A stretch of DNA of 39,080 bases from Spirochaetaceae bacterium (GTDB lineage: Bacteria; Spirochaetota; Spirochaetia; DSM-27196; PWMO01), in assembly GCA_007693485.1 (NCBI GenBank), contig REDM01000253.1, positions 1 through 39,080 on the forward strand, in the 5' to 3' direction. Position numbers and translations under genes: made by a program. This document shows positions 26,311 through 33,973 of the stretch, piece by piece; positions within the stretch are counted from its first letter, which is position 1; each line of letters opens with the position of its first letter. Below the pieces are notes generated by a model that ran no database searches, had not been told where the DNA came from, and saw only the letters and a program-made list of their open reading frames with translations.

Positions 26311-27674
26311 GCGCTCGCGAGGCATTCGCGAAACCCCTCGACCAGCTCCATGCGATCCAGGTTGCGTCCAATAAAGACCAGCGTGTTCTTGCGTTCGTCG
26401 CCGCCCCACGGCCGGTCGGCGCGACCGTCAAACAGCATGTGAACGCCCTGAAAGACGTAGCGTTGCGGAGCACCCTTGATGCTGAGCACTCCCTTCATCC
26501 GGAAGATGTCCGGTCCCTGTATCCGCAGGAGGTTGCCGAGCCAGTCGTTGAGCCGCTCGGGATCCAGGTCTCCGGGGATGGTGATGCCCACCGATGTGAC
26601 CGCCTCGTCGTGTTCGTGATCGGGTTTGTACTCCCGCTCGTGATCAAGACTCACCGCGGTATCACCGTCCAACAGCCGCGCGGAGAACTCGTCGGGGTGG
26701 TGTTCGGTGAAGAGCACGTAGCGGCCGTCGGTGGGCGCATCCAGGATGAACCGCAGCTCCGACTCCCACAGGTTGAGCCGGAACCGGGTGCCGTCCGGCC
26801 GGATTGTACCGCCGGTGTCCAGGACCTCTTCATCGTCAGAGAAGGCAAGCACCACGGCCTCTACGGCTCGTTCGAGTTCGGCTGGGATGGGTTCGGTTTC
26901 AGAGAGGCGATATGCAACAACACTCATGGCCGGGTCGGGTCCCTCCTCCAGCACCAGCTGGTAGTGGCCTGCGGCGAGCCGACAGACACCCGAGTACTCA
27001 AACGGATACTCTGGTTCCAGGAACTTCTCATCCACCGTGAGGGCCCGCGCAAGATCAAAGCCGCCAACGTTGAGTACCGTCTCCATGTCCACGGCGGCGT
27101 TCTGCGTGCGTACGATGCGCGCCTCGCTGTTCATGGATTGAATCCTGGTCTCCAGACGCGCAAGCTCGTCGTCATTCACCAGGTCGACCTTATTCAGCAG
27201 AATTACGTCGGCGAACGCGATCTGTTCCTGCGCCTCGCTCTGAGTGTCGATGTGCTGGACAATATGGCGGGCGTCCACAAGGGTTACCACGCCGTCCACT
27301 CGCAAGTGCTCCTTCATCTCGTCGTCCATGAAGAAGGTCTGTACCACCGGACCCGGATCGGCCATGCCGGTGGTCTCGATGAGGATGTAGTCAAACCGAT
27401 CTTTCCGCTTCATCAGCTTGCCGAGGATGCGAATCAGGTCGCCTCGCACCGTGCAGCAGATGCAGCCGTTGTTCATCTCGAAGATCTCTTCCTCGGCTCC
27501 GATCACCAGCTCGTGGTCCACGCCCACTTCTCCAAATTCGTTCTCAATCACGGCGATGCGCTTTCCGTGATTCTCCGTCAGGATCCGGTTGAGCAGGGTG
27601 GTCTTGCCGGAGCCCAGAAATCCGGTCAGTATTGTTACCGGGGTACGGGAATCGGGTTCGTTCAAGCTATTCAT
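26307..27674 (-). CDS. COG0523 (CobW-like) GTPase, putative metal chaperone
   Basis: A G3E-family P-loop GTPase. Visible motifs are Walker [14 protein letters not shown] (about 18-28), the metal-site motif [11 protein letters not shown] (CICC, 71-74), [12 protein letters not shown] and the base-specificity NKVD. The C-terminal CobW domain is preceded by a His/Asp/Glu-rich stretch (about 345-356, [14 protein letters not shown]). An insertion of about 115 residues (about 216-334) between GTPase and C-terminal domain makes it longer than typical members. COG0523 proteins insert or shuttle Zn, Co or Ni; a palindromic operator and the facing importer with a shared operator word favour zinc limitation. 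I chose ATG 27674 because GAGG lies 8 bases upstream; ATG 27692 has no ribosome site. It leads an operon with the WD40 gene. Confidence 0.9.
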   Translation of the reverse strand: MNSLNEPDSRTPVTILTGFLGSGKTTLLNRILTENHGKRIAVIENEFGEVGVDHELVIGAEEEIFEMNNGCICCTVRGDLIRILGKLMKRKDRFDYILIETTGMADPGPVVQTFFMDDEMKEHLRVDGVVTLVDARHIVQHIDTQSEAQEQIAFADVILLNKVDLVNDDELARLETRIQSMNSEARIVRTQNAAVDMETVLNVGGFDLARALTVDEKFLEPEYPFEYSGVCRLAAGHYQLVLEEGPDPAMSVVAYRLSETEPIPAELERAVEAVVLAFSDDEEVLDTGGTIRPDGTRFRLNLWESELRFILDAPTDGRYVLFTEHHPDEFSARLLDGDTAVSLDHEREYKPDHEHDEAVTSVGITIPGDLDPERLNDWLGNLLRIQGPDIFRMKGVLSIKGAPQRYVFQGVHMLFDGRADRPWGGDERKNTLVFIGRNLDRMELVEGFRECLASA

Positions 27675-27698
27675 ATATGGGGCCTCGCTCATAAGAAT

Positions 27699-27719
27699 TG
27701 GTTATCAATAAGATAACCA
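27699..27719. promoter_or_regulatory. Palindromic operator of the COG0523 GTPase operon
   Basis: TGGTTATC (27699-27706) and GATAACCA (27712-27719) form a perfect 8-bp inverted repeat around AATAA. It overlaps the 3' part of the minus-strand -10 and the predicted start site, a repressor position. It shares TTATCAATAA (27702-27711) with the ABC operon operator at 20173-20182. Size and AT-rich halves fit a Fur-superfamily (Zur-like) site, but the repressor is not in the window. Confidence 0.7.
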
Positions 27720-27744
27720 TACGAATCGGAATGGTCATTGTCAA
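27716..27744 (-). promoter_or_regulatory. Promoter of the GTPase-WD40 operon
   Basis: On the minus strand a consensus TTGACA (27739-27744) is followed after 17 bases by TATGGT (27716-27721). Start is expected near 27709, inside the palindrome. The -35 overlaps, on the opposite strand, the likely -35 of the divergent PHP gene. Confidence 0.65.
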
Positions 27745-27764
27745 TCGCGTGGTCGTGGTATAAT
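27738..27764 (+). promoter_or_regulatory. Extended -10 promoter giving a leaderless mRNA for the PHP/DUF294 gene
   Basis: TGGTATAAT at 27756-27764 is a perfect extended -10 (TG-n-TATAAT). It ends 6 bases before ATG 27771, so the message should begin at the start codon. TTGTCA at 27738-27743 is a possible -35 at a short 15-base spacing, but an extended -10 often needs none. Confidence 0.7.
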
Positions 27765-27770
27765 CCACTC

Positions 27771-30700
27771 ATGCCGCACGACGCCGACGAACCGACGGTA
27801 CGCGTCGATCTGCACCTGCACTCGCACGCAAGCGACGGCTACTATGAACCGGCGGCGCTCGCCGACTTCCTGTCGGATGCGGGGGTGACCTTCGCATCCA
27901 TCACCGACCACCGCTCGGTCGCCGGTGCGGCCACCTTTCACGACGCGGTTGCCTCCCGGGGGATTTCGACCGTCAGCGGCGCGGAGCTGCACGTTGACGT
28001 GGACGGCGCCGAGGTGCACCTTCTGGCCTACGGTTTCGATCCGGGTCACCCGGCCATGGCCGATGCACTGGTGGGAACGCCGGCAGCCGGTCGAGCCATC
28101 GAAGCAGTGCACGAGGCCGGTGGCATCGTCTGCCTGGCCCATCCCCTCAATACGCCGTGGCGCGACGGCCGGTTGGAGCAGGCCGTAGAGTCGCTTGCCG
28201 CAGCGGGGCTCGACGGAATCGAGGCGTACTATCAGCCCTACACCGATCGACAGCGCGACCGTCTGGTTGCCCTGGCCGATCGCCTGGGACTTCTCACCAG
28301 TGGAGGCAGCGACTTCCACGGCCCGCAGCGAACCGATACTCCACAGTTGGGCGTTGATATCCCTGCGTCGCGGTGGCGGCGTCTGCGTACGGCGATCGCG
28401 GGCCGTGCGGAGAGCGGCATGTACGGCTGCGTCGATCGCGACGTTGATGTGGGCAGCGAACACTTCGATGCCGGACGCATCAACTGGCGCTGGCTGCTCG
28501 CACGCATCGTTCTCCCATCGGTGATGGTGATCGGGATCTTCGTCGGGCTGATCTTTGCGGTGCTCATTCCCACCATGGAAGAACGGCTGCTCGAGCGCAA
28601 GCGCGAAATCACCACGGAGCTCACCAACTCCGCGTGGAGCATCCTCGCCGACTACCATCGGCAAGTGGAGGAGGGGCGGTCGCCGCTGGAGGAGGCGCAG
28701 GCGGCCGCGGTGGAGCGGATTCGCCGGATGCGCTACGGTGCCGAGGGGCTCGACTACTTCTGGATCACCGACCTCCACCCGCGCATGGTGATGCACCCCT
28801 ATCGCAGCGACCTCGAAGGCCGGGACTTGAGTGACTTCACCGACCCGGATGGCGTGCGTCCCTTCGTGGAGTTCGTTGCCGCGGTGCAGAACGGTGAGTC
28901 GGGGTACGTGACCTACGTCTGGCAGTGGCAGGACGATCCCGATCGGCTGGAGGCCAAGGAGTCCTACGTTCGGCGATTCTCGCCGTGGGGCTGGATCATC
29001 GGCACGGGGATCTACGTCGACGACGTGCGCCGCGAGATTCGTTCCATCACCGGCCGCATGATCGACGCCTCGTTTCTGGTACTGGTGGTGGTGGTCGGAC
29101 TCCTGGTATTGGTTGCCTACCAGAGTCTCAAGGTTGAGCGCCGCCGCAGCGCCGCCGAGCGTGACCTGCGGCTCTCGCACGAGCGTTATCGCGCGCTGGT
29201 GGAGTCGGCCGCCGGAGGGACCCTTTTACTGGTGAACGGCCGCTGCACCTACGCCAACCGGACGCTGCTGGATGCCCTCGGGTATTCGGCCTCCGAGCTC
29301 GCTTTTCTCGATCTGAACGATGTGATTGCGACCGACGACGCGGGGGAGGGCGGCGACCAGCTTGCCTGTCTCGCGGCAGGGACTGAAGTCCCTGAGCCCT
29401 TCGAGGCGAAACTGCTGCGCAAGAGCGGAGCCGCAATTCCCGTTCTGATTTCGGCCACGCCGGTCTTCTACTCCGGACGCCGGGGGCTCATCCTGAGCAT
29501 GCAGGACCTTACCCGCCACCGCGCCATCCACTCGCGAACGCAACGTGAGCGGCTCATTTCGCAGCTGCAGACCTCCATGCTCTTTCTGACCGAGCCGGTG
29601 CGCAACTCCATGGAGGAGCCGCTTCGGTGTGCGCTCGACACCCCGGTCTCGCAGGTTGTGCGGATGATGGGGCGAAACGACTCCGGTGCGGTGTTGGTAA
29701 TGGGGCCGTCCGCGGAGCTGCTTGGGATCGTGACCGACGCAGATATCCGCGAGCGGGTAGTTGCCGCCAGCCTCGATCCGCGTCAGCCGGTGTCACGGAT
29801 CATGAGTGCCCCGGTGGTAACCATTGCGGAGCACGCACCGCTATTCGAGGCTTCGCTCCTGGAGCGGGAGCGGAACGTCGACTATTTGGCGGTGGTCGGA
29901 GCAACGGGAAGCCTGGTGGGCATGGTTCAAAGCAGCCGTGCCGTGCGGCCGGACAGCTACTCGCTGGTGGTGCTCACCCAGCAGATTCGCCGCGCCGGCA
30001 GCGTGGAGGAGCTTGCCGAGTGTTACCGGAGGCTTCCCCCGCTGGTTGTCGCTCTGGTGGAGTCCGGAGCGCTTGCCCGCAATATCTGTCACGTCACTAC
30101 CATGGTGTCGGATGCGATTGCCCGCCGCGTGGTAGCGCTCGCCACCGAGCGGCTGGGACCTCCGCCATGCCCCTTCTGCGTTGTTGCGCTGGGGAGCGAG
30201 GCGCGCGAGGAGCAGACTCTCGCGACCGATCAGGACAACGCACTCATCTACCGGGATCCAAACGCGTCGGAGGACGAAATCGGGGGTGCCGCCGATTACT
30301 TTCTTCGCCTGGGCACGGAGGTGTGCGACGACTTGAATCGCATCGGATACCACCACTGTCGCGGCGACGCGATGGCCAAGAATCCCCGGTGGAATCAGCC
30401 GCTTCATACCTGGAAGGGCTACTTCGACGAGTGGATCACCGAGCCGGACGGGAGTGCGATCGCCCATTGCAACGTGTTCTTTGACCAACGGGCAGTGGCG
30501 GGTGATTCCGCTCTATTGCGAGACCTGCAGCAACACGTGCGGGAAGCGATCGACTGCCGGCCGCCGGTGCTTTCGTACCTGGCCCTGGACACGCTGAACT
30601 ACAAGCCGCCGCTTGGAGCCTTCGGCAAAATTCTCACCGGCTCCGGCGGAGAGTCGCCGGGCACCTTCAACATCAAAGAGGCAATGCTGCCCATTGTGAA

Positions 30701-31007
30701 CTTTGCCCGCGTCTTCGCCCTGCGTGCTCAGCTCGAGCAGACCAATACCTTCGATCGCCTCGACGCGCTCGCCGAGATCGATGAGCTTTCTGAGGAGAGC
30801 CATCGAGCGGTTGTGCAGGCGTACGGAGCGTTAATGCAGCTGCGCTATCGCCGGCAGACCGACCGCGTTGCCGACGGGCTTGAGCCCGACAACGCGATCG
30901 ATCCCCGAAGTCTCACCGAGCTGGAGATCGGCACGGTGAAGCACGCCTTTTCCCAGATCCAGGCGATCCAGAAGAAGGTGAGCTACGCGTTCCGCGGTGC
31001 CGGCTGA
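27771..31007 (+). CDS. PHP phosphoesterase-Cache-PAS-CBS-DUF294 nucleotidyltransferase fusion
   Basis: A 1078-residue membrane protein with an unusual domain order. (1) PHP domain, about 11-215, with a full metal set: His15, His17, Asp22, Asp46/His47, Glu72, His124, Asp181/His183. (2) TM1, about 244-266. (3) Extracytoplasmic single-Cache domain, about 275-420, with LDYFWITDLHPRMVMHPY and SPWGWIIGTGIYVDDV. (4) TM2, about 432-452. (5) PAS, about 466-585. (6) Two CBS repeats, about 612-730. (7) DUF294 GlnD-like nucleotidyltransferase, about 735-925, with Gly808-Ser809 and catalytic Asp820/Asp822. (8) DUF294 C-terminal domain, about 930-1070. CBS-DUF294 proteins commonly sit beside Na+/acetate-type symporters, as here, but the PHP and Cache parts are not usual. 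One uninterrupted frame, starting at ATG 27771 directly after a perfect -10. Activity and target are unknown; NMP transfer and PHP-mediated removal is my hypothesis. Confidence 0.9.
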   Translation: MPHDADEPTVRVDLHLHSHASDGYYEPAALADFLSDAGVTFASITDHRSVAGAATFHDAVASRGISTVSGAELHVDVDGAEVHLLAYGFDPGHPAMADALVGTPAAGRAIEAVHEAGGIVCLAHPLNTPWRDGRLEQAVESLAAAGLDGIEAYYQPYTDRQRDRLVALADRLGLLTSGGSDFHGPQRTDTPQLGVDIPASRWRRLRTAIAGRAESGMYGCVDRDVDVGSEHFDAGRINWRWLLARIVLPSVMVIGIFVGLIFAVLIPTMEERLLERKREITTELTNSAWSILADYHRQVEEGRSPLEEAQAAAVERIRRMRYGAEGLDYFWITDLHPRMVMHPYRSDLEGRDLSDFTDPDGVRPFVEFVAAVQNGESGYVTYVWQWQDDPDRLEAKESYVRRFSPWGWIIGTGIYVDDVRREIRSITGRMIDASFLVLVVVVGLLVLVAYQSLKVERRRSAAERDLRLSHERYRALVESAAGGTLLLVNGRCTYANRTLLDALGYSASELAFLDLNDVIATDDAGEGGDQLACLAAGTEVPEPFEAKLLRKSGAAIPVLISATPVFYSGRRGLILSMQDLTRHRAIHSRTQRERLISQLQTSMLFLTEPVRNSMEEPLRCALDTPVSQVVRMMGRNDSGAVLVMGPSAELLGIVTDADIRERVVAASLDPRQPVSRIMSAPVVTIAEHAPLFEASLLERERNVDYLAVVGATGSLVGMVQSSRAVRPDSYSLVVLTQQIRRAGSVEELAECYRRLPPLVVALVESGALARNICHVTTMVSDAIARRVVALATERLGPPPCPFCVVALGSEAREEQTLATDQDNALIYRDPNASEDEIGGAADYFLRLGTEVCDDLNRIGYHHCRGDAMAKNPRWNQPLHTWKGYFDEWITEPDGSAIAHCNVFFDQRAVAGDSALLRDLQQHVREAIDCRPPVLSYLALDTLNYKPPLGAFGKILTGSGGESPGTFNIKEAMLPIVNFARVFALRAQLEQTNTFDRLDALAEIDELSEESHRAVVQAYGALMQLRYRRQTDRVADGLEPDNAIDPRSLTELEIGTVKHAFSQIQAIQKKVSYAFRGAG

Positions 31008-33064
31008 GGGCGATTCTGCGTGGCCAGTGATACCACTATCAGCACCAGAAAGCTCAACGGGATCGAGACGATTCCCGGCTGGTTGATCGGCATGGGCGCC
31101 GTTGCCGCATCAAACCCGTAGCGCGACCACATGTCGGGGCTCAGCAGGATGAGCGCCACCGATGATCCAATGCCCACCAGAATCGAGGCGATGATGCCCT
31201 GCGCGGTGGTTTTCTTCCAGAATAGCATGAACAGCAACGACGGCAGGTTTGCCGATGCGGCGACCGCAAATGCCCAGCCCACGAGAAACGAGACGTTCAT
31301 GTCGCGAAAGGCGATTCCAAGCACGATGCCAACCAATCCCACCACCACCGCTACAATGCGACCCGCGCGAACCTTCGCGGTATCCGAGACGGGTCGGCGG
31401 ACGATGTTCGCCATCAGATCGTGGGCAACCGCGCCCGATGCCGCCATGATCAGTCCGGAGACGGTGGCCAGCACCGTGGTAAAGGCGACCCCCGAGGTGA
31501 CGGCAAAGAGGATCTCGCCGAAGCTGCGGGCGAGCAGCGGAGCACTCATGTTGCTGGTCTCCGGGTTGAGTGCACCCGACGCAACGGCGCCAACACCGAG
31601 GTACATCGTCAGGATGTAGAACAGCCCGATTCCGCCGATAGCCACGATGGTGGATTTTCGTGCCGCGTCGGCGCTCGGCACGGTGTAGTAGCGAATCAGA
31701 ATATGCGGAAGCGCAGAGGTTCCAAAGAAGAGCGCCAGCATCAGTGAGATGAAGTTGAGCCGGTTGAGCAGCGTGGTGATTCCCGGTTCACCCGCGCGCG
31801 CCTCCAGCGGAAACATCAGGCCGGGACGCATGAAGGTGGATCCGGCAATGGCGTGTTCGTAGTGCAGCGTCACGCGCTCACCTCCCGCCGTGCTGAAAGT
31901 TGTTGCGCGCGGCACCTGAACCACCGTGTCGCGGTCGGTGAACACCGCCAGCAGCCGCAGCGGTCCGACGCTGCCCGTTCGCTCCCCGTACTGCGAAGGT
32001 AACTGCGAGACGCCGCCCATCTGCCGAATCCGGTTCGCCAGGCTCTCCGGTGCACCGTTCAGCAGCACCTCCCCGTCGGACCGCACCGTGCGAGCCTGCG
32101 TCTCCACCAGCCGCGGAGGGCCGGTGGTGTCCAGCCTCCACCAGTCTTCGATGCGGACAAACTGCCGCCCGTCGTGCGTCTCTACGCTCCAGCCGGGCCC
32201 GGAGGCTCCCTCCAGACGGACGGTCCGTCCCTTGATGTCTGTTGCGTACCCGTCCACGCCGTCGGATACCGCGGGCACCAGATGTGAGAGGCGGTAGAAC
32301 ACCAGCGCTTCGTCGCCGGTGTATCGGTCCATGACTGCGTGGCGGCCGACGGTGCGAACTTCGTCAAGCGCTACGTCAACCGAGTCCCCGTCCATGCGCG
32401 CGGGAAGCTCGCGGAACTGATAGCTTGGGACCCCGCCGGCTCCTTCTGCGAGGGGTTGATCGGTCGTGCCCACCCCGCGCGCCAGCACCGCGATGGTAAG
32501 CGTGGCCGCAACCAGCAGCAGAAGTCCGCCGTTGAAGAACTGAACGTAGGTGGTGGAGGTCATCCCTCCACCGGCCACAATGAGAATGACCACCGAGCCA
32601 ACGATGATCACCCCCCAGTAGTGGGGAATTCCCAAGAGCGGTTCTACCAGAACCCCGGCACCCACCATCTGAGGAACCAGATAGAAGAGCGATACCACCA
32701 GCACGCTCAAGCCCGCGGACAGCTGTATGCCGGGATGGTTGAAGGTGCGGTTGAGCGCATCGGAGAAGGTGAAGGTGCCACGGCGCTTCATTGGTTCGGC
32801 GATCACAAAGAGCGCCACAATCCATCCGGCCAGAAACCCGATGGAGTAGAGAAACCCGTCGTAGCCAAAGAATGCGATCAGACCGCAGATTCCGAGGAAA
32901 CTCGCTACCGAGAGATAGCCACCCGCGAAGGCGATGCCGTTGACGCCCCACGGGATGGAACTGTTGGCCACAAAGTAGCCGCCCACGCCGCGGGCCCGCC
33001 GACTCGTGTAACTCGATACCGCCAGCACCAGTGCCACAAACACCAGAAAGACAACAACGGTCAT
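30983..33064 (-). CDS. Sodium:solute symporter with large extracytoplasmic insertion
   Basis: SSS-family (ActP-like) symporter of 693 residues, probably for acetate or another short carboxylate. The N-terminal core (GVGGYFVANSSIPWGVNGIAFAGGYLSVASFLG and PMKRRGTFTFSDALNRTF) and C-terminal core (LALFFGTSALPHILIRYYTVPSADAARKS) are clear. Between them, about residues 200-430, lies a soluble insertion of roughly 230 residues with a hydrophilic beta-rich look (SVETHDGRQFVRIEDWW), predicted outside the membrane. This explains the length versus about 550 for plain ActP. ATG 33064 overlaps the small-subunit stop (ATGA). Its 3' end overlaps the convergent PHP/DUF294 gene by 25 bases. The substrate is inferred from family only. 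Confidence 0.9.
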   Translation of the reverse strand: MTVVVFLVFVALVLAVSSYTSRRARGVGGYFVANSSIPWGVNGIAFAGGYLSVASFLGICGLIAFFGYDGFLYSIGFLAGWIVALFVIAEPMKRRGTFTFSDALNRTFNHPGIQLSAGLSVLVVSLFYLVPQMVGAGVLVEPLLGIPHYWGVIIVGSVVILIVAGGGMTSTTYVQFFNGGLLLLVAATLTIAVLARGVGTTDQPLAEGAGGVPSYQFRELPARMDGDSVDVALDEVRTVGRHAVMDRYTGDEALVFYRLSHLVPAVSDGVDGYATDIKGRTVRLEGASGPGWSVETHDGRQFVRIEDWWRLDTTGPPRLVETQARTVRSDGEVLLNGAPESLANRIRQMGGVSQLPSQYGERTGSVGPLRLLAVFTDRDTVVQVPRATTFSTAGGERVTLHYEHAIAGSTFMRPGLMFPLEARAGEPGITTLLNRLNFISLMLALFFGTSALPHILIRYYTVPSADAARKSTIVAIGGIGLFYILTMYLGVGAVASGALNPETSNMSAPLLARSFGEILFAVTSGVAFTTVLATVSGLIMAASGAVAHDLMANIVRRPVSDTAKVRAGRIVAVVVGLVGIVLGIAFRDMNVSFLVGWAFAVAASANLPSLLFMLFWKKTTAQGIIASILVGIGSSVALILLSPDMWSRYGFDAATAPMPINQPGIVSIPLSFLVLIVVSLATQNRPQPAPRNA

Positions 33065-33369
33065 GGTCGTGCCTCTGGTTTCATGGCCCCCGATTCACCG
33101 GTACCCCGAGCAGTTGTCCCGCCGTTGGGTTTCCGACAGAGCTGGTTATACACGAGGGCAAACACGATGGCGAGCAGGATGAGTCCGAGTCCGTAGGCAA
33201 CGGCGAGGTTGAGCCCGAAGAGGGCTCGCACTCCCATCCACGTGGGCTGGAAGACGCTCAACGCCACAAAGCCGGCGTACACCAGCGAGTAGAGGAGCGT
33301 CATGCGGATTCCGATAGCGGATTTTCTGAGTTCGAACGATTCGTCCGGAGTGGGCGACCTCTGATCCAT
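33061..33369 (-). CDS. DUF485 small membrane subunit of the symporter
   Basis: A 102-residue protein with two membrane helices (about 24-42 and 55-79) and the DUF485 pattern LFGLNLAVAYGLGLILLAIVFALVYNQLCR. DUF485 (YjcH-like) genes lie directly before actP-type symporters and are thought to be an accessory subunit. AAGGGGG just upstream of ATG 33369 supports the start. It overlaps the symporter start (ATGA), so the pair is translationally coupled. A promoter is expected in 33370-33444, where CATAAT and extended -10-like words occur but no clear -35, so I do not call one. Confidence 0.87.
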   Translation of the reverse strand: MDQRSPTPDESFELRKSAIGIRMTLLYSLVYAGFVALSVFQPTWMGVRALFGLNLAVAYGLGLILLAIVFALVYNQLCRKPNGGTTARGTGESGAMKPEARP

Positions 33370-33444
33370 ACGACCCCCTTGTGCGAAGTTCGTGGACTGT
33401 CTGATCGGTTCGCATTATGGTATCACGGTTTCTTCTCGGGCGGG

Positions 33445-33467
33445 AAAAAACCGCACAGTGCGGGGTT
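33445..33467 (-). terminator. Intrinsic terminator of the orphan gene at 33467-33826
   Basis: Read on the minus strand, CCGCA-CTG-TGCGG (33451-33463) forms a GC hairpin followed at once by TTTTTT (33445-33450), and a few flanking A/T pairs extend the stem. It begins right at the stop codon of the upstream minus-strand gene and insulates the DUF485-symporter operon from it. Confidence 0.75.
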
Positions 33468-33826
33468 TAGATGATCACGGTGAAGAAGCGGAACTGTTTT
33501 CGCAGTTCGAGCTTGGCGGCGATGAACCGAACCGTCTTTGCGTTGATAAGCTCTTGCCACCCGAGTGTGGATCCGTCCGGTGAGATAAACAGCGTCTTGT
33601 TGCCGACAGCCCAGTAGAACCTCGCCTGCGAGGTGCCGGGGTGGCTCGAATGAATATCGCCGAACCAGAGTATTCCGCTCTGCAGCAGCGCGAATCGACC
33701 GTAGTACTCGAGGTCGTCTGGTATTGAGGGTAGACGATCGATATCCGGCAGGCGGCGCGTCAAATCAACGGTGAGAACCCGGTCCATGTTCACCGAGGAC
33801 ACGTCTTGGGCGGCTATTTCTCGCAT
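33467..33826 (-). CDS. Hypothetical protein, 119 residues
   Basis: I do not recognise this family. It is soluble, with no signal peptide or membrane helix, and rich in aromatic and charged residues (DLEYYGRFALLQSGILWFGDIHSSHPG, FYWAVGNKTLFISPDGSTLGWQ), with a basic C-terminus ending in FFTVII. The segment WAVGNKTLFISPDGSTLGWQEL looks like beta-hairpin structure. GGGGG at 33836-33840 precedes ATG 33826. A strong promoter lies just upstream and an intrinsic terminator just downstream, so it is a monocistronic and probably expressed gene, which argues that it is real. No role can be assigned from its neighbours. Confidence 0.7.
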   Translation of the reverse strand: MREIAAQDVSSVNMDRVLTVDLTRRLPDIDRLPSIPDDLEYYGRFALLQSGILWFGDIHSSHPGTSQARFYWAVGNKTLFISPDGSTLGWQELINAKTVRFIAAKLELRKQFRFFTVII

Positions 33827-33847
33827 GGTCTGGTACCCCCATCAAAT

Positions 33848-33876
33848 AGTGTAGCACAATATGTTCACGGATTCAA
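33848..33876 (-). promoter_or_regulatory. Promoter of the orphan gene
   Basis: On the minus strand TTGAAT (33871-33876) and TACACT (33848-33853), with TG at the extended -10 position, are separated by 17 bases. Start is expected near 33841, leaving a short leader that contains the GGGGG ribosome site. Confidence 0.65.
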
Positions 33877-33927
33877 AAAAGATAACTGGAGGAACAATGG
33901 CTCGGAATTATATCGGTTGACAGAAGT

Positions 33928-33952
33928 GGCTGCGCGTGGACGCCCTGCAGCC
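33928..33952. other. GC-rich hairpin in the 33877-33973 gap
   Basis: GGCTGC (33928-33933) pairs with GCAGCC (33947-33952), and inner GCGT/ACGC extends the stem with a small bulge. It lies just after the stop of the transporter-HEAT-cNMP gene on the minus strand. There is no U-tract on either strand, so it may slow transcription or stabilise a 3' end rather than act as an intrinsic terminator. Confidence 0.35.
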
Positions 33953-33973
33953 GGGAATATCAGCCGTCGTACG

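Noticed and set aside
26016-27716. 566-codon plus-strand frame across the GTPase and WD40 genes
   Set aside because: Both minus-strand genes have clear family motifs and an operator; this frame has none.
33897-33920. Seven-residue reading frame with a GGAGGA ribosome site
   Set aside because: Good ribosome site but no promoter, no downstream plus-strand gene and no attenuator; it overlaps the upstream region of the minus-strand orphan promoter. Probably chance.
33917-33922. Perfect TTGACA on the plus strand
   Set aside because: No -10-like hexamer at 16-18 bases and no plus-strand gene downstream.
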